Assembly (NCBI RefSeq): GCF_007556815.1
Contig: NZ_CP041745.1
Location: 2,147,001-2,211,000 of the forward strand
DNA from: Paraburkholderia megapolitana
Lineage (GTDB): Bacteria; Pseudomonadota; Gammaproteobacteria; Burkholderiales; Burkholderiaceae
DNA length: 64,000 nt
Reading direction: 5' to 3'
In this document: positions 1 to 8,647 of the stretch, one piece after another
Numbering within the stretch: position 1 is the first letter of the stretch
How the letters are laid out: every line of letters starts with the position of its first letter
Position numbers and translations under genes: made by a program
Notes under the pieces: generated by a model
What the model was told of the DNA's origin: nothing
The model's input: only the letters and a program-made list of their open reading frames with translations
The model's database searches: none

Positions 1-66
1 GTCCTCGACAATGATTTGCCGGTCGTGCAACCGGCGAACAAAGATTATAGAAAGCGAGGATACCAA

Positions 67-846
67 ATGGAACACGCGTACCAGGACGAATCTCATGCCC
101 AGTCAAGCGACCAGGCTAACCGGGCAGCGAGGGAAGCCGAGAATTTATGTCAGTTTATTGCACGGAAGGATTTCTGCTTCCTGCCGGCAGCCAAAACGGA
201 ACGTTTGCTGAAGGCAATAACGGGAACCACTCTGGAGAGCTGGGAGCGATTTCAAGATAGCTGGAATCGACTGGAACCCGATCTCCACATGGCCGACGGC
301 GGCACCTATCGCTATCGGCGGCACGCAACCTTCAGCGCACTCCCGTCCGGGCGTTGCGCCATTCGCGAATCGCACCAGCCGCACTATCAGAGTCTCGACT
401 ACAACCATCTGAACGGCGGGGTTGCCCGGGATTTTGCGCCGATCGCGAGTGACATCGCGCAGGGGGATGTCCTTACGGCAATTTTGTCGTTCTGCTGTGA
501 ATTGTTTGGCAGGCTTGCTCCCTTCTATGGCTGGCACATCGAGGTTCACCAGTTTCGAATCGATGCATCACAGGCAACGGCTAATCCGACGCCAGAAGGT
601 ATCCATCGCGATGGAGTCAACTTCGTGTTCATGATGATGGTGAGCCGAAGCAACATCGTGAACGGTGAGACAAAGATCTACGATCGCGCCCGCCAACCTT
701 TGTCCGCGTACACGTTGATGGCACCGCTTGACGCCGCGATCGTCAACGACGAACGCGTGATGCACGGCGTAACGCCAATTGCGCGGCTGGACGATGCCCA
801 GCCCGCGAATCGTGACGTGCTAGTGGTCACGTTCTGCAAAAAATAG
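67..846 (+). CDS. 2-oxoglutarate/Fe(II)-dependent dioxygenase, BsmA/IDO (amino-acid hydroxylase) type
   Basis: A protein of 259 residues. It carries an HRDG motif followed about 50 residues later by a second His in ERVMHGVTPI, the facial triad (HxD...H) of the 2OG-Fe dioxygenase family that includes L-isoleucine 4-hydroxylase and BsmA. Members hydroxylate free L-amino acids using 2-oxoglutarate and O2 in the cytoplasm. The reading frame is open further upstream to 16, but AGCGAGGA lies just before the ATG at 67, so I chose that start. It is followed by an amino-acid exporter and a ThrH-like phosphatase on the same strand, which fits an amino-acid hydroxylation and export role. The substrate cannot be read from the sequence. 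Confidence 0.72.
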   Translation: MEHAYQDESHAQSSDQANRAAREAENLCQFIARKDFCFLPAAKTERLLKAITGTTLESWERFQDSWNRLEPDLHMADGGTYRYRRHATFSALPSGRCAIRESHQPHYQSLDYNHLNGGVARDFAPIASDIAQGDVLTAILSFCCELFGRLAPFYGWHIEVHQFRIDASQATANPTPEGIHRDGVNFVFMMMVSRSNIVNGETKIYDRARQPLSAYTLMAPLDAAIVNDERVMHGVTPIARLDDAQPANRDVLVVTFCKK

Positions 847-905
847 ATGTAGCTCAAGAAAACATCCCGGCGGAGGTCATCCGCCGTCCTCTTCCTGGAA
901 CTTCA

Positions 906-1526
906 ATGAACGAATTACTCGCGGTAGCAATGATCACTATTCTCGCTGTCATCAGCCCTGGGCCAGATTTCGCGATGATTACCCGGAACAGCTACGCATA
1001 TGGACGTCGCTCCGGACTGATTTCGGCGCTTGGTGTTGCCCTCGGCGTACAACTGCACGTGCTCTATACGGTGCTCGGTATTGCCGTCGTTATCGCACAT
1101 TCGCCCGTTCTCTTTCTGGTCATGAAATTTCTCGGTGCGGGCTATCTGATCTACATTGGATACAGGTCGCTGACGAACAAGTCGCGTCTGACGCTCGACT
1201 TGTCGACAGGGCATCGTCTGGGCATGTGGGTCGCCTTTCGCAACGGGTTTCTGACCAATGCGCTCAACCCGAAGACAATGCTGTTTGTCGTGAGTTCATA
1301 CACGCAGATCGTCAAACCGGGTAGTCCTCTAGCAATCGATTTTGCTTATGGCGCTTTCATGTCGCTGGCCCATCTGGCCTGGTTCAGTCTCGTAGCGATC
1401 TTTTTCTCATCCGAAGTCTTGCGCCAGGCAATGCTGGAGAGGCAGCGTATTGTCGACCGGATCATCGGGACAGCGTTGATTGCGTTGGGACTGTCGCTGG
1501 CCTTCACTGCCGTGGGATTCAAATGA
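906..1526 (+). CDS. LysE/RhtB-family amino-acid exporter
   Basis: A 206-residue integral membrane protein with about six hydrophobic segments. The N-terminal region has the LysE-family signature ISPGPDFAMITRNS and a downstream NPKTMLFV stretch. The family exports amino acids and derivatives such as homoserine, threonine or lysine, driven by the proton gradient. Its stop codon overlaps the next gene start (ATGA), so it is translationally coupled to the ThrH-like gene. It begins 59 bases after the dioxygenase, consistent with one operon. By context it may export a hydroxylated amino acid; this is inference. Confidence 0.85.
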   Translation: MNELLAVAMITILAVISPGPDFAMITRNSYAYGRRSGLISALGVALGVQLHVLYTVLGIAVVIAHSPVLFLVMKFLGAGYLIYIGYRSLTNKSRLTLDLSTGHRLGMWVAFRNGFLTNALNPKTMLFVVSSYTQIVKPGSPLAIDFAYGAFMSLAHLAWFSLVAIFFSSEVLRQAMLERQRIVDRIIGTALIALGLSLAFTAVGFK

Positions 1527-2134
1527 GCGAAGTACTCGAGAAAGTGGCGTGTATCGATCTTGAGGGTGTGCTGGTTCCGGAGATGTGGCCGTATATCGCC
1601 CAACGCACAGGTATCGATGTGCTCCACGAGACGACGCGGGAGGTTCCGGAGTATCGCTTGTTAATGGCCAGGCGGATTTCTGCACTCAGAAGTCACGGTG
1701 TGACGCTGCCGCAGATGCAGGAAATCCTGGCGGAGATCGCTCCGTTTCCCGAGTCGACGGACTTTCTCGCCAGGATTGGCGAGCAATACAGCGTGCGGAT
1801 TCTTTCCGATTGCTTTTACGAGCTGGCGGATCCGGTACTGGGATTGCTCGGGCGGCCGACGGCGTTATGTCACCACCTTGTCACCGACGATGATGGATTC
1901 ATCGTGCGCTGTGAATTCGCACCATCCCGTCGGGGCAAGGAAGACGTGGTGACGGCGTTTCTCGACGCTGGCAGCGAAGTCGTAGCGGTAGGGGATGCCT
2001 TCAATGATCTGGAAATGCTGAAGCTTGCGACGCGAGGTTTTCTGGTGCGGCCATCCGAATCCACGCGCGCCATGGCATCAAGCCGAATCTGTGTCGTCGA
2101 ACATGTTGACGAGATCGTGGAGATGCTGCGCTAG
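1523..2134 (+). CDS. thrH: ThrH-like HAD phosphatase (phosphoserine/homoserine phosphotransferase)
   Basis: A 203-residue HAD-superfamily protein. Motif I is CIDLEGVLVPE near the N-terminus, motif II is the ILSDCFYE Ser/Asp region and motif IV is VGDAFNDLEML. The N-terminal block, including PEMWPYIAQRTGID, closely resembles ThrH of Pseudomonas, which dephosphorylates phosphoserine and can transfer the phosphate to homoserine. The ATG overlaps the exporter stop by four bases. Its place in a hydroxylase-exporter cassette suggests it acts on a hydroxylated or phosphorylated amino acid, but it could simply be a second phosphoserine phosphatase. Confidence 0.75.
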   Translation: MSEVLEKVACIDLEGVLVPEMWPYIAQRTGIDVLHETTREVPEYRLLMARRISALRSHGVTLPQMQEILAEIAPFPESTDFLARIGEQYSVRILSDCFYELADPVLGLLGRPTALCHHLVTDDDGFIVRCEFAPSRRGKEDVVTAFLDAGSEVVAVGDAFNDLEMLKLATRGFLVRPSESTRAMASSRICVVEHVDEIVEMLR

Positions 2135-2364
2135 ACGCCGTCGAGCCGATCCCAGGTAGATGAGAACTGCCGGGTGCATCCCAAGCTCAATCTGAGCCCG
2201 GCGAATCGGTGCGGTCTAGGGTGGACGAGCGGCGAGGGGATGATTCTGTGGAAGTTTCGATCACCGCGGTGCGGGTATGCAGGCGATTGAAGGTATTTAG
2301 TAAGAAATGACGGCTTGACGGACGATGAAGTGAGCCGCGTACTGCGGGTCCGAAACGCAAAGAA

Positions 2365-2410
2365 GGCCCGCCGGCCCGGCTGTGTAGCGTGACAGCCGGC
2401 CCAGCGGGCC
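2365..2410 (-). terminator. Intrinsic terminator downstream of psiF
   Basis: Two 19-base arms (2365-2383 and 2392-2410) pair with two mismatches around an 8-base loop. On the minus strand the stem is followed by TTCTTTG. It lies 21 bases after the psiF stop codon. The rest of the stretch from 2135 to 2431 shows no gene that I can support. Confidence 0.65.
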
Positions 2411-2431
2411 CAGAAACAATACTGTCGTGGC

Positions 2432-2728
2432 TCAGCCCTTGTTGCTGAGGCAGGTCTTCATGAACGCCTTGCGATCGTCGCCCTTTTTGCCGGTCGCCTG
2501 CGTGTTGCACATCTTCATCTTGTCCTGCTGGCTCATCGGACCCGATGCGGCGACAGGCGCGCTCGACAGGCAGCTCTTCATGAACGCCTTGCGATCATCG
2601 CCTTTCTTGCCGGTGGCCTGCGTGTTGCAGGTGGCCATCTTCGATTGCTGGGCATTCTGGGCAAAGGCAGGCGCGCTGGTCAGCAGACCGCCAAGGACGA
2701 GGGCAGCGATAGCGGATTGGATTTTCAT
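2432..2728 (-). CDS. psiF: PsiF-repeat periplasmic protein
   Basis: A 98-residue exported protein with a signal peptide ending in AFAQ at about residue 24. The mature part is two copies of the PsiF repeat, each with the core CNTQATGKKGDDRKAFMK followed by a short Cys-containing tail. PsiF was named as a phosphate-starvation-inducible protein in E. coli; its molecular role is unknown. The four Cys residues probably form disulfides in the periplasm. The two copies are nearly identical at the DNA level, pointing to a recent internal duplication or gene conversion. It is a single-gene unit with its own terminator. Confidence 0.85.
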   Translation of the reverse strand: MKIQSAIAALVLGGLLTSAPAFAQNAQQSKMATCNTQATGKKGDDRKAFMKSCLSSAPVAASGPMSQQDKMKMCNTQATGKKGDDRKAFMKTCLSNKG

Positions 2729-2928
2729 TTGACACTCCCACGATATTGAACGTTATTGGTAGTCGTTGCGACCAGGAGGGCGTCTCCGGCATCCCAAGCC
2801 TGGCGCGATGACCATTATGGCAAAGCTGTCTGCCAGAACGGCTAAATAGTTGCATTGGTTGACAGCGGCGAGGCAGGATATTCCCTCAGCGCAATTACCC
2901 ATCCCCAACCAAGGAAAGGAGACCGACG

Positions 2929-3225
2929 ATGCACTACCTGATGTTCTACGACCTCGCCGCCGACTACCTCGAGCGACGCGGCGACTACCGCGCGGCGCAC
3001 CTGCAGCTCGCGTGGGCCGCGGCGGAGCGCGGCGAACTGCTGCTGGCCGGGGCGCTGGCCGATCCCGTCGATGGCGCGGTGCTGCTCTTTAGCGGCGAGT
3101 CGCCGGCGGTCGCCGAGGCGTTCGCGAAAGCCGATCCGTATGTACGCGAGGGGCTCGTCACGCGCTGGCGCGTGCGTCCGTGGACAACCGTCGTCGGCGA
3201 ACAGGCCGCGACGCCGGTGCGCTAG
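2929..3225 (+). CDS. YciI-like protein
   Basis: A 98-residue protein starting MHYLMFYD, with a central GELLLAGALADPVDGAVLLF block and a VREGLVTRWRVRPW tail. This is the ferredoxin-like fold pattern of YciI proteins, whose His and Asp residues line a putative active site. The biological role of most members is unknown. A good ribosome binding site (AAGGAAAGGAG) precedes the ATG. It stands alone, head to head with psiF. Confidence 0.8.
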   Translation: MHYLMFYDLAADYLERRGDYRAAHLQLAWAAAERGELLLAGALADPVDGAVLLFSGESPAVAEAFAKADPYVREGLVTRWRVRPWTTVVGEQAATPVR

Positions 3226-3832
3226 CGGTCTATCAACGCCAGCGGTCGTGCGAAGCGCATGGGCGAAGGGCGGCGGCGCAATCGCACAGGAATCCAAACG
3301 ATGCAACGTGCATCGATCCAGCGATGCCGCTGCATCCGCCGCCGGCAATAACCAGGATCAGCCAGGATCAACCAGGCTCACCGCGCCAGCCGTTCGCAAC
3401 AGCTCGGCGCCCGTTAATAAGTGCCGTTGCACCGGCCCAACGGCCGCGTAGCGCGCCAATTCGCCCATCCAGCGGCCAATGCGCTGCCACACCGTGTTTA
3501 GAGCCGCCGGGACTGCCAGCCCATCTGCCTGGGCAGCAAAGGAAACGACGCAGCGAAAAGGACAAGTTTGTTTCTTTCAGTAACACTTGTCTCTGTCATA
3601 TTCACGCAAACCCTGGGGATGGTATGCTTCGTGCACAAATTCTCCCATGCACGAGTGAGACCATGTTTTGTGCTTCGTCAATGGGAAAGTCCGCACTAAG
3701 GCTGTGCTGATTTTCGCAAACGGGCTAAAACGTAAAGCATATTGTGCAACCTGGGGCATAGCGCGAATGACGCTAGATCAATAATCGCGAGTGCCCCTCG
3801 CCGCGGCCAGGCCAGGCTGCGTGGAGAAACGC
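3226..3832. other. 607-base gap without a supported gene
   Basis: The first half is GC-rich and holds imperfect tandem copies of CCAGGATCA at about 3353-3378. From about 3560 the base composition becomes more AT-rich, as expected for the promoter region of the following gene. I see no convincing ORF, tRNA or terminator. Confidence 0.4.
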
Positions 3833-5014
3833 ATGTTTTTCGATGAGCTAAGCAATGACGAATGGGCGCAGCTTGCTGTGCTTGTTTCTGATGAGCCGGC
3901 TATCCGTCTTAACAGACGTGGCCGACCCCGAGCCGAACCGCGCATCGTTGCGAATGCGGTCCTCTGGATCCTGACAACCGGTGAGCCCTGGTCGAAACTG
4001 CCAGGCCGCTATCCGTCGGGTCCGACGTGCCGGCGCCGTTTCGAAGAATGGCAGATCAACGGTACGTTGACCGAGATGATCCGTCTGCTATCGCAGGTCG
4101 GGCGCAGCTTCGCCTATGTGCCCGAACCCGGCGTACCTGTCGCCACGCCCAAACCAGTTGTCGACACGCAGCCGCACACGCCCGCGCTGCGTGACGATGG
4201 TCTGCGTGGCGTGTTCTGGAGAAGTCCCGAGTCGTGGCAAACCTCGCCTCGTGCGGCACACCCCGCGCACGAGTGGCGTTCGCTCGACCCGATCGCCGAC
4301 ATCACGCGACAGCTCTCCGGCACGGCAACAGACGAATCCACCGATGAAGAACTGCTGCAAGACCGCGCGCATGTCGGCGCGGAGCGGCCGCTCGATTGCG
4401 AGCATCGTCCGGTGTGGATGAACATGACCTCGCGCGGCAAGCAGGTGGTCGACCGGCGCGGCTATACGATCTACGTTGCGCTCGAGCAGGTGCCCAATGC
4501 GATGTTCCGGGCATGGGCGGAGATCATGAAGGACGGCAAGCGCGTCGAGCGTTCTGGTCTGATCGGTCCGCGTTTCGCGCAGGCCGATGCGGCACAGGAG
4601 TTCGCGCTCGGCTGGGCCGACGACTGGATCGATCGTCATTGCCGCACGCTCGCGGCCGTTGCGGGCATCGACGAAGCGATCAGCGCAGCAGGGCATGAAG
4701 CGCGGCAGGAGGCAGGGCATAACGCAGCAGCCGCGCCGGCGGCAGTGCAGATCGAAACAAGGATCGAAGCCAGGCACGAAAGCGTCAACGCAGTACCGGT
4801 GCAAAGCGCGCCGCGCACGCTGCCCGCTGTTCGTAGCGTGCCGGAACCCGTGAACAGTTATTCGGCCAACGCCCATGTCGCTGCGTACACCCACGCATGC
4901 AGGGTCGCGCTACGTCGTTACCCGACCGGCACACCGGCCGCCGAGCAGGCAGACAACAACAACGCGGGCGATCGATTCCCGAAAGCCCCAGAACTCGTCT
5001 CCCACGCGGGATGA
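3833..5014 (+). CDS. IS5-type transposase N-terminal domain protein lacking the DDE domain
   Basis: A protein of 393 residues from the ATG at 3833, which is preceded by GGAG at 3823-3826; a GTG at 3791 is also in frame. Residues 1-85 resemble the helix-turn-helix N-terminal region of IS5/IS402-group transposases (DUF4096), including LSNDEWAQL, GRPRAEPR and GEPWSKLPGRYPSGPTCRRRF. No DDE catalytic region follows. Instead there is a separate domain at about residues 195-275 (YTIYVALEQVPNAMFRAWAE) and then an Ala/His-rich low-complexity tail. I see no flanking inverted repeats. It lies tail to tail with bceA, so it may be a domesticated DNA-binding protein or regulator of the locus; that role is inference. 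Confidence 0.6.
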   Translation: MFFDELSNDEWAQLAVLVSDEPAIRLNRRGRPRAEPRIVANAVLWILTTGEPWSKLPGRYPSGPTCRRRFEEWQINGTLTEMIRLLSQVGRSFAYVPEPGVPVATPKPVVDTQPHTPALRDDGLRGVFWRSPESWQTSPRAAHPAHEWRSLDPIADITRQLSGTATDESTDEELLQDRAHVGAERPLDCEHRPVWMNMTSRGKQVVDRRGYTIYVALEQVPNAMFRAWAEIMKDGKRVERSGLIGPRFAQADAAQEFALGWADDWIDRHCRTLAAVAGIDEAISAAGHEARQEAGHNAAAAPAAVQIETRIEARHESVNAVPVQSAPRTLPAVRSVPEPVNSYSANAHVAAYTHACRVALRRYPTGTPAAEQADNNNAGDRFPKAPELVSHAG

Positions 5015-5091
5015 GCACAGCAGCAACCCGCGGACGGCAGGAGCAGCCGCCGCAGGATTCGCACTACCGCACCACCCGTTGAGTATGTGAC

Positions 5092-6621
5092 TTACTGCCG
5101 TCCGTACGTATCGTCGAAGCGCACGATGTCGTCTTCGCCGAGATATGAACCGGATTGCACCTCGATGATTTCCAGCGGCATCTTGCCGGGATTCTCGAGT
5201 CGGTGAGTGACACCGAGCGGGATATAAGCCGATTCGTTTTCGGAGACAATGAAGCGCTCTTCACCGCGTGTGACGAGCGCAGTACCGCGCACGACGATCC
5301 AGTGTTCCGCGCGGTGGTGATGCATCTGCAGCGACAGACGCGCACCCGGTTTCACGACGATGCGTTTCACCTGGAAGCGCTCGCCGGTGTCGACGGAATC
5401 GTAGTGGCCCCACGGGCGATGAACCTTGCGATGGTTCGCCGCTTCGGGGCCCGCTTCACTGCGAATCCGGCCAACGATCTTTTTAACGTCCTGCACGCTC
5501 GCCTTGTCCGCGACGAGAATCGCGTCGGCGGTTTCGACCACGACGAGATTGTGCGTGCCGACGCAGGCGATCAACCGGCCTTCCGAATGCGCGAAGGTCG
5601 ATTCGGCGCCTTCGAACATCACACGTCCACGGCCGACGTTGTCTGCTTCGTCCTTCGGCAGGATCTGCCAGATCGCATCCCACGAGCCGACATCCGACCA
5701 GCCCGCCTGCAGCGGCACGACCACGCCGGTGCAGACCGACTGATCGTTGCCGAGCTGCTCCATCACCGCGTAGTCGATCGAATTCGACGGCGAGGCGACA
5801 AACGCATCGCGTTGCAACCGGAAGAAGTCGCCGTCCGTTTTGCCGCCGGCATAGGCCGCGACGCATGAATCGTGAATCGCGGGCTGGAAGTGGGCGATCG
5901 CGGCGAGCCATGTCGACGCGCGCATGATGAAGATGCCGCTGTTCCACCAGTACTCGTTCGAGGCGACATAGCGCTGCGCGAGTTCGAGATGCGGCTTCTC
6001 GACGAAGCGGTCGAGCCGGTGCGCCGCGACGCCGGGCGCATTGACTGGCCCGGTCAGCGCTTCGCCGATGCGGATATAGCCGTAGCCGGTTTCCGCGTGC
6101 GTCGGCACGATGCCCATCGTCGCGACATGACCGTTCGAGGCATGCTGCACGCCGGCGGCCACGGCCGCATGAAACCCGGCGATGTCGGTGACGGCATGGT
6201 CGGCGGGCATCACGACCATGATGCCGTCGCTGTCTTCCGCGACGATCGACAGGGCGGCCACCGTTAACGCAGGCGCCGTGTCGCGGCCGACCGGCTCGAG
6301 AATCAGCCGGCTCGTCTTGCCGCTCGTGCGCAGCTGTTCGGCGGTCGTGAAGCGGTGTTCTTCATTGCTGACCACTACCAACTGGTCCGCCAGCGGGTGA
6401 CCTGCTTCGAGTCCGTCGAGCCGGCGTGTCGTGGATTGCAGCAGCGAATCGTCGCCGAGCAGGCCGATCAGCTGCTTCGGATACTGTTCGCGCGACATGG
6501 GCCATAGGCGTGTGCCGGAGCCGCCGGCCAGAATCACCGGATGGACCTTCAGCTTGACGTTCTGGGACGTGACAGTCGAAAACCGGGTGTCGGCGGCGGG
6601 CGCCGTAACCGGAGCGGTCAT
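5092..6621 (-). CDS. bceA: Mannose-1-phosphate guanylyltransferase / mannose-6-phosphate isomerase
   Basis: A 509-residue bifunctional type II PMI-GMP. The nucleotidyltransferase signature GGSGTRLWPMSREQYPKQ begins near residue 33, and FVEKP lies in the sugar-binding part. The C-terminal cupin has RPWGHYDSVD, QMHHHRAEHW and the metal-binding His cluster of the isomerase. It makes GDP-mannose from fructose-6-phosphate via mannose-6-P and mannose-1-P, feeding mannose and, through Gmd, 6-deoxyhexose units. GAGGAG precedes the ATG. It is transcribed divergently from bceB across an AT-rich regulatory region. Confidence 0.92.
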   Translation of the reverse strand: MTAPVTAPAADTRFSTVTSQNVKLKVHPVILAGGSGTRLWPMSREQYPKQLIGLLGDDSLLQSTTRRLDGLEAGHPLADQLVVVSNEEHRFTTAEQLRTSGKTSRLILEPVGRDTAPALTVAALSIVAEDSDGIMVVMPADHAVTDIAGFHAAVAAGVQHASNGHVATMGIVPTHAETGYGYIRIGEALTGPVNAPGVAAHRLDRFVEKPHLELAQRYVASNEYWWNSGIFIMRASTWLAAIAHFQPAIHDSCVAAYAGGKTDGDFFRLQRDAFVASPSNSIDYAVMEQLGNDQSVCTGVVVPLQAGWSDVGSWDAIWQILPKDEADNVGRGRVMFEGAESTFAHSEGRLIACVGTHNLVVVETADAILVADKASVQDVKKIVGRIRSEAGPEAANHRKVHRPWGHYDSVDTGERFQVKRIVVKPGARLSLQMHHHRAEHWIVVRGTALVTRGEERFIVSENESAYIPLGVTHRLENPGKMPLEIIEVQSGSYLGEDDIVRFDDTYGRQ

Positions 6622-7121
6622 GATGTACTCCTCGGGGCTGGGTCAATGCGACGAGTTGTATCACGACGTAAATAGTCAATAAAAGAATGAGAAATTTCCA
6701 TATCGGAAATGGAATAAGGAAATGATCAATTCCGGTAAACGTGCGACGGTTTTATTTCAATAAAAAATAGAATCGAAAAAATAATCGATGAAATCCAGTG
6801 GGGAAATTTTCTGGAATTTTTGCGGCCACGCAACATGTTCCGGAAGCGTTTCCGCAGATGGTGGAAATTCGTACAGGAAGTGACGTACAGAACCCCGTTT
6901 CCGCCCTGCAACATCAGTAAAAAGGTAAAAATTGCCGAACAAAATTCGACAAAAATAGCGCAAGGATTACCGATACATTTTGAGATATTTTGCGGCCTTG
7001 CAGCGCGAATTTTAATGCCGCTTTATCTAACCCTGTACAGGGGTATTCACTCATTCGGACAACGATTCCCGTGCAACGCAACCAGGTGACGGAACTTGAA
7101 TGACGAACTGAGGTACGGCTC
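6622..7121. promoter_or_regulatory. AT-rich divergent promoter region between bceA and bceB
   Basis: About 500 bases, clearly more AT-rich than the flanking genes, with no ORF that looks coding. It holds dyads that could be operators: ATTTCC-N5-GGAAAT at 6694-6710 and CGGAA-N4-TTCCG at 6841-6854, plus several further GGAAA/TTTCC half-sites. Its length and composition fit a complex control region for both directions. The sites are seen directly; regulator binding is inference. Confidence 0.5.
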
Positions 7122-8519
7122 ATGCTGAGCGTGTTATCGAGAATCATCGACATTGCGATGGTCGGACTCGGCGCGTGGCTCGCGGCGGCGTTCCACAGCG
7201 GGCAGTTTGGCTGGTTGAACGATATGCAGAGCGTCACGCTGACGTTCAACTGCCTGCTGGTGGTCGTGTTCTTTCCGGCGCTCGGCATCTACCAGTCGTG
7301 GCGCGGCAAGCCGCTGTACGACCTGCTGTGGCGTGTGACGGGTGGCTGGCTGATGGTGGAGGGCACCGGCATTCTGATGAGCTTCAGCCTGCACCGTGCC
7401 GAGTTGCTGTCGCGGCTGTGGCTCGCGTACTGGGCACTGGCAACGGTGCTGCTGCTGGTGATCACGAAGGTGCTCGTCTACACGGTGCTGAAGAGCCTGC
7501 GCCGCGAGGGCTTCAACCTGAAGGCGGTGGCCATCGTCGGCGGTGCGCCGTATGGGAAGTTTTTGATCGAGCAGATTCGCAGCCGGCCGGAAGCGGGTTT
7601 CAGCCCGGTGGTCGTGTTCGACGAAGAAGGCTCGCGCAATCATCACGAGGACCCGGATGCGGCGGAAGCGATCGAAGGCGTGCCGGTGGAGCGCGATTAC
7701 GCGGCGATGATCCGGCTGGTGAGAACCCACGAGATTCGCGAACTGTGGCTTGCGTTACCGATTTCGAAGGAGCGTGCGATTCATCGTTTCGTCATGGAGT
7801 TCCGGCATGACTTCGTCAACATCCGCTTCATTCCGGATGTGCGCAGTCTGACGCTGTTCAGTCAACCGATGGTCGATCTGCTCGGCGTGCCCGCGATCAA
7901 CCTGGCCGCGTCGCCGATCACCGATCTGCGCGTGTTGCCCAAGCGCGTGTTCGACCGGCTGTTCGCACTCGGCGCGCTCACCGCGCTCGCGCCGGTGATG
8001 CTCGTGATCGCGGCGCTCGTGAAGACGACTTCGCCCGGGCCGGTGTTTTTCCGGCAGAAGCGCAAGGGCATCGATGGAAACGAGTTCGAGATCTACAAGT
8101 TTCGTTCGATGAAAGTGCACGCGGAGGTCGCGGGCAAGGTGACCCAGGCGACGCGCCACGATTCGCGCATTACGCCGGTCGGCGCGTTTTTGCGGCGCAC
8201 GAGTCTCGACGAGCTGCCGCAGTTCATCAATGTGTTGAAGGGCGAGATGTCGGTGGTCGGACCGCGGCCGCATGCACTCGAACACGACGACATCTACAAG
8301 GATCTGGTGAAGGGCTATATGCACCGCTACCGGATCAAGCCCGGCATCACAGGCTGGGCCCAGATCAACGGCTACCGGGGCGAGACCGACCGCATCGAAA
8401 AGATGATGGGGCGCGTGAAGCTCGACCTGTACTACATGCAGCACTGGACCTTCTGGCTCGACATCAAGATCGTCGTGCTGACGCTATGGAAGGGTTTCGC
8501 CGGCCGCAACGCGTATTGA
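7122..8519 (+). CDS. bceB: Undecaprenyl-phosphate glucose phosphotransferase (priming enzyme)
   Basis: A 465-residue polyisoprenyl-phosphate hexose-1-P transferase (WcaJ/ExoY group). The N-terminal part has several membrane segments, followed by a nucleotide-binding-like domain ([10 protein letters not shown]). The C-terminal catalytic domain starts at [11 protein letters not shown], with [26 protein letters not shown] and [12 protein letters not shown]. It transfers glucose-1-P from UDP-glucose to undecaprenyl phosphate at the inner membrane, starting the repeat unit. GAGG is spaced 8 bases before the ATG. It is the first gene of the plus-strand bceB-K run. Confidence 0.9.
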   Translation: MLSVLSRIIDIAMVGLGAWLAAAFHSGQFGWLNDMQSVTLTFNCLLVVVFFPALGIYQSWRGKPLYDLLWRVTGGWLMVEGTGILMSFSLHRAELLSRLWLAYWALATVLLLVITKVLVYTVLKSLRREGFNLKAVAIVGGAPYGKFLIEQIRSRPEAGFSPVVVFDEEGSRNHHEDPDAAEAIEGVPVERDYAAMIRLVRTHEIRELWLALPISKERAIHRFVMEFRHDFVNIRFIPDVRSLTLFSQPMVDLLGVPAINLAASPITDLRVLPKRVFDRLFALGALTALAPVMLVIAALVKTTSPGPVFFRQKRKGIDGNEFEIYKFRSMKVHAEVAGKVTQATRHDSRITPVGAFLRRTSLDELPQFINVLKGEMSVVGPRPHALEHDDIYKDLVKGYMHRYRIKPGITGWAQINGYRGETDRIEKMMGRVKLDLYYMQHWTFWLDIKIVVLTLWKGFAGRNAY

Positions 8520-8647
8520 CCGATTCATATGCCGCCGGTGCACCCACGCGGGCTGCAACAGGCACAGATCCATTTCCGCATGCGATGCCCGCGCATCGCA
8601 GCCCACTTTCTCCGTTTTGGACGCATTCAATCTCCGAGGTGTAATTC

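Noticed and set aside
18..35. Hairpin GCCGGT-N6-ACCGGC at the window start, considered as a terminator of an upstream gene
   Set aside because: No T run follows and the upstream gene is not visible.
3791..5014. A complete insertion sequence around the IS5-like gene
   Set aside because: No catalytic domain, no terminal inverted repeats and no target duplication were seen.
6839..6858. A sigma-54-like GG-N10-GC element upstream of bceB
   Set aside because: Only the GG and GC pairs fit; the flanking bases differ from the consensus and it coincides with the CGGAA/TTCCG dyad.
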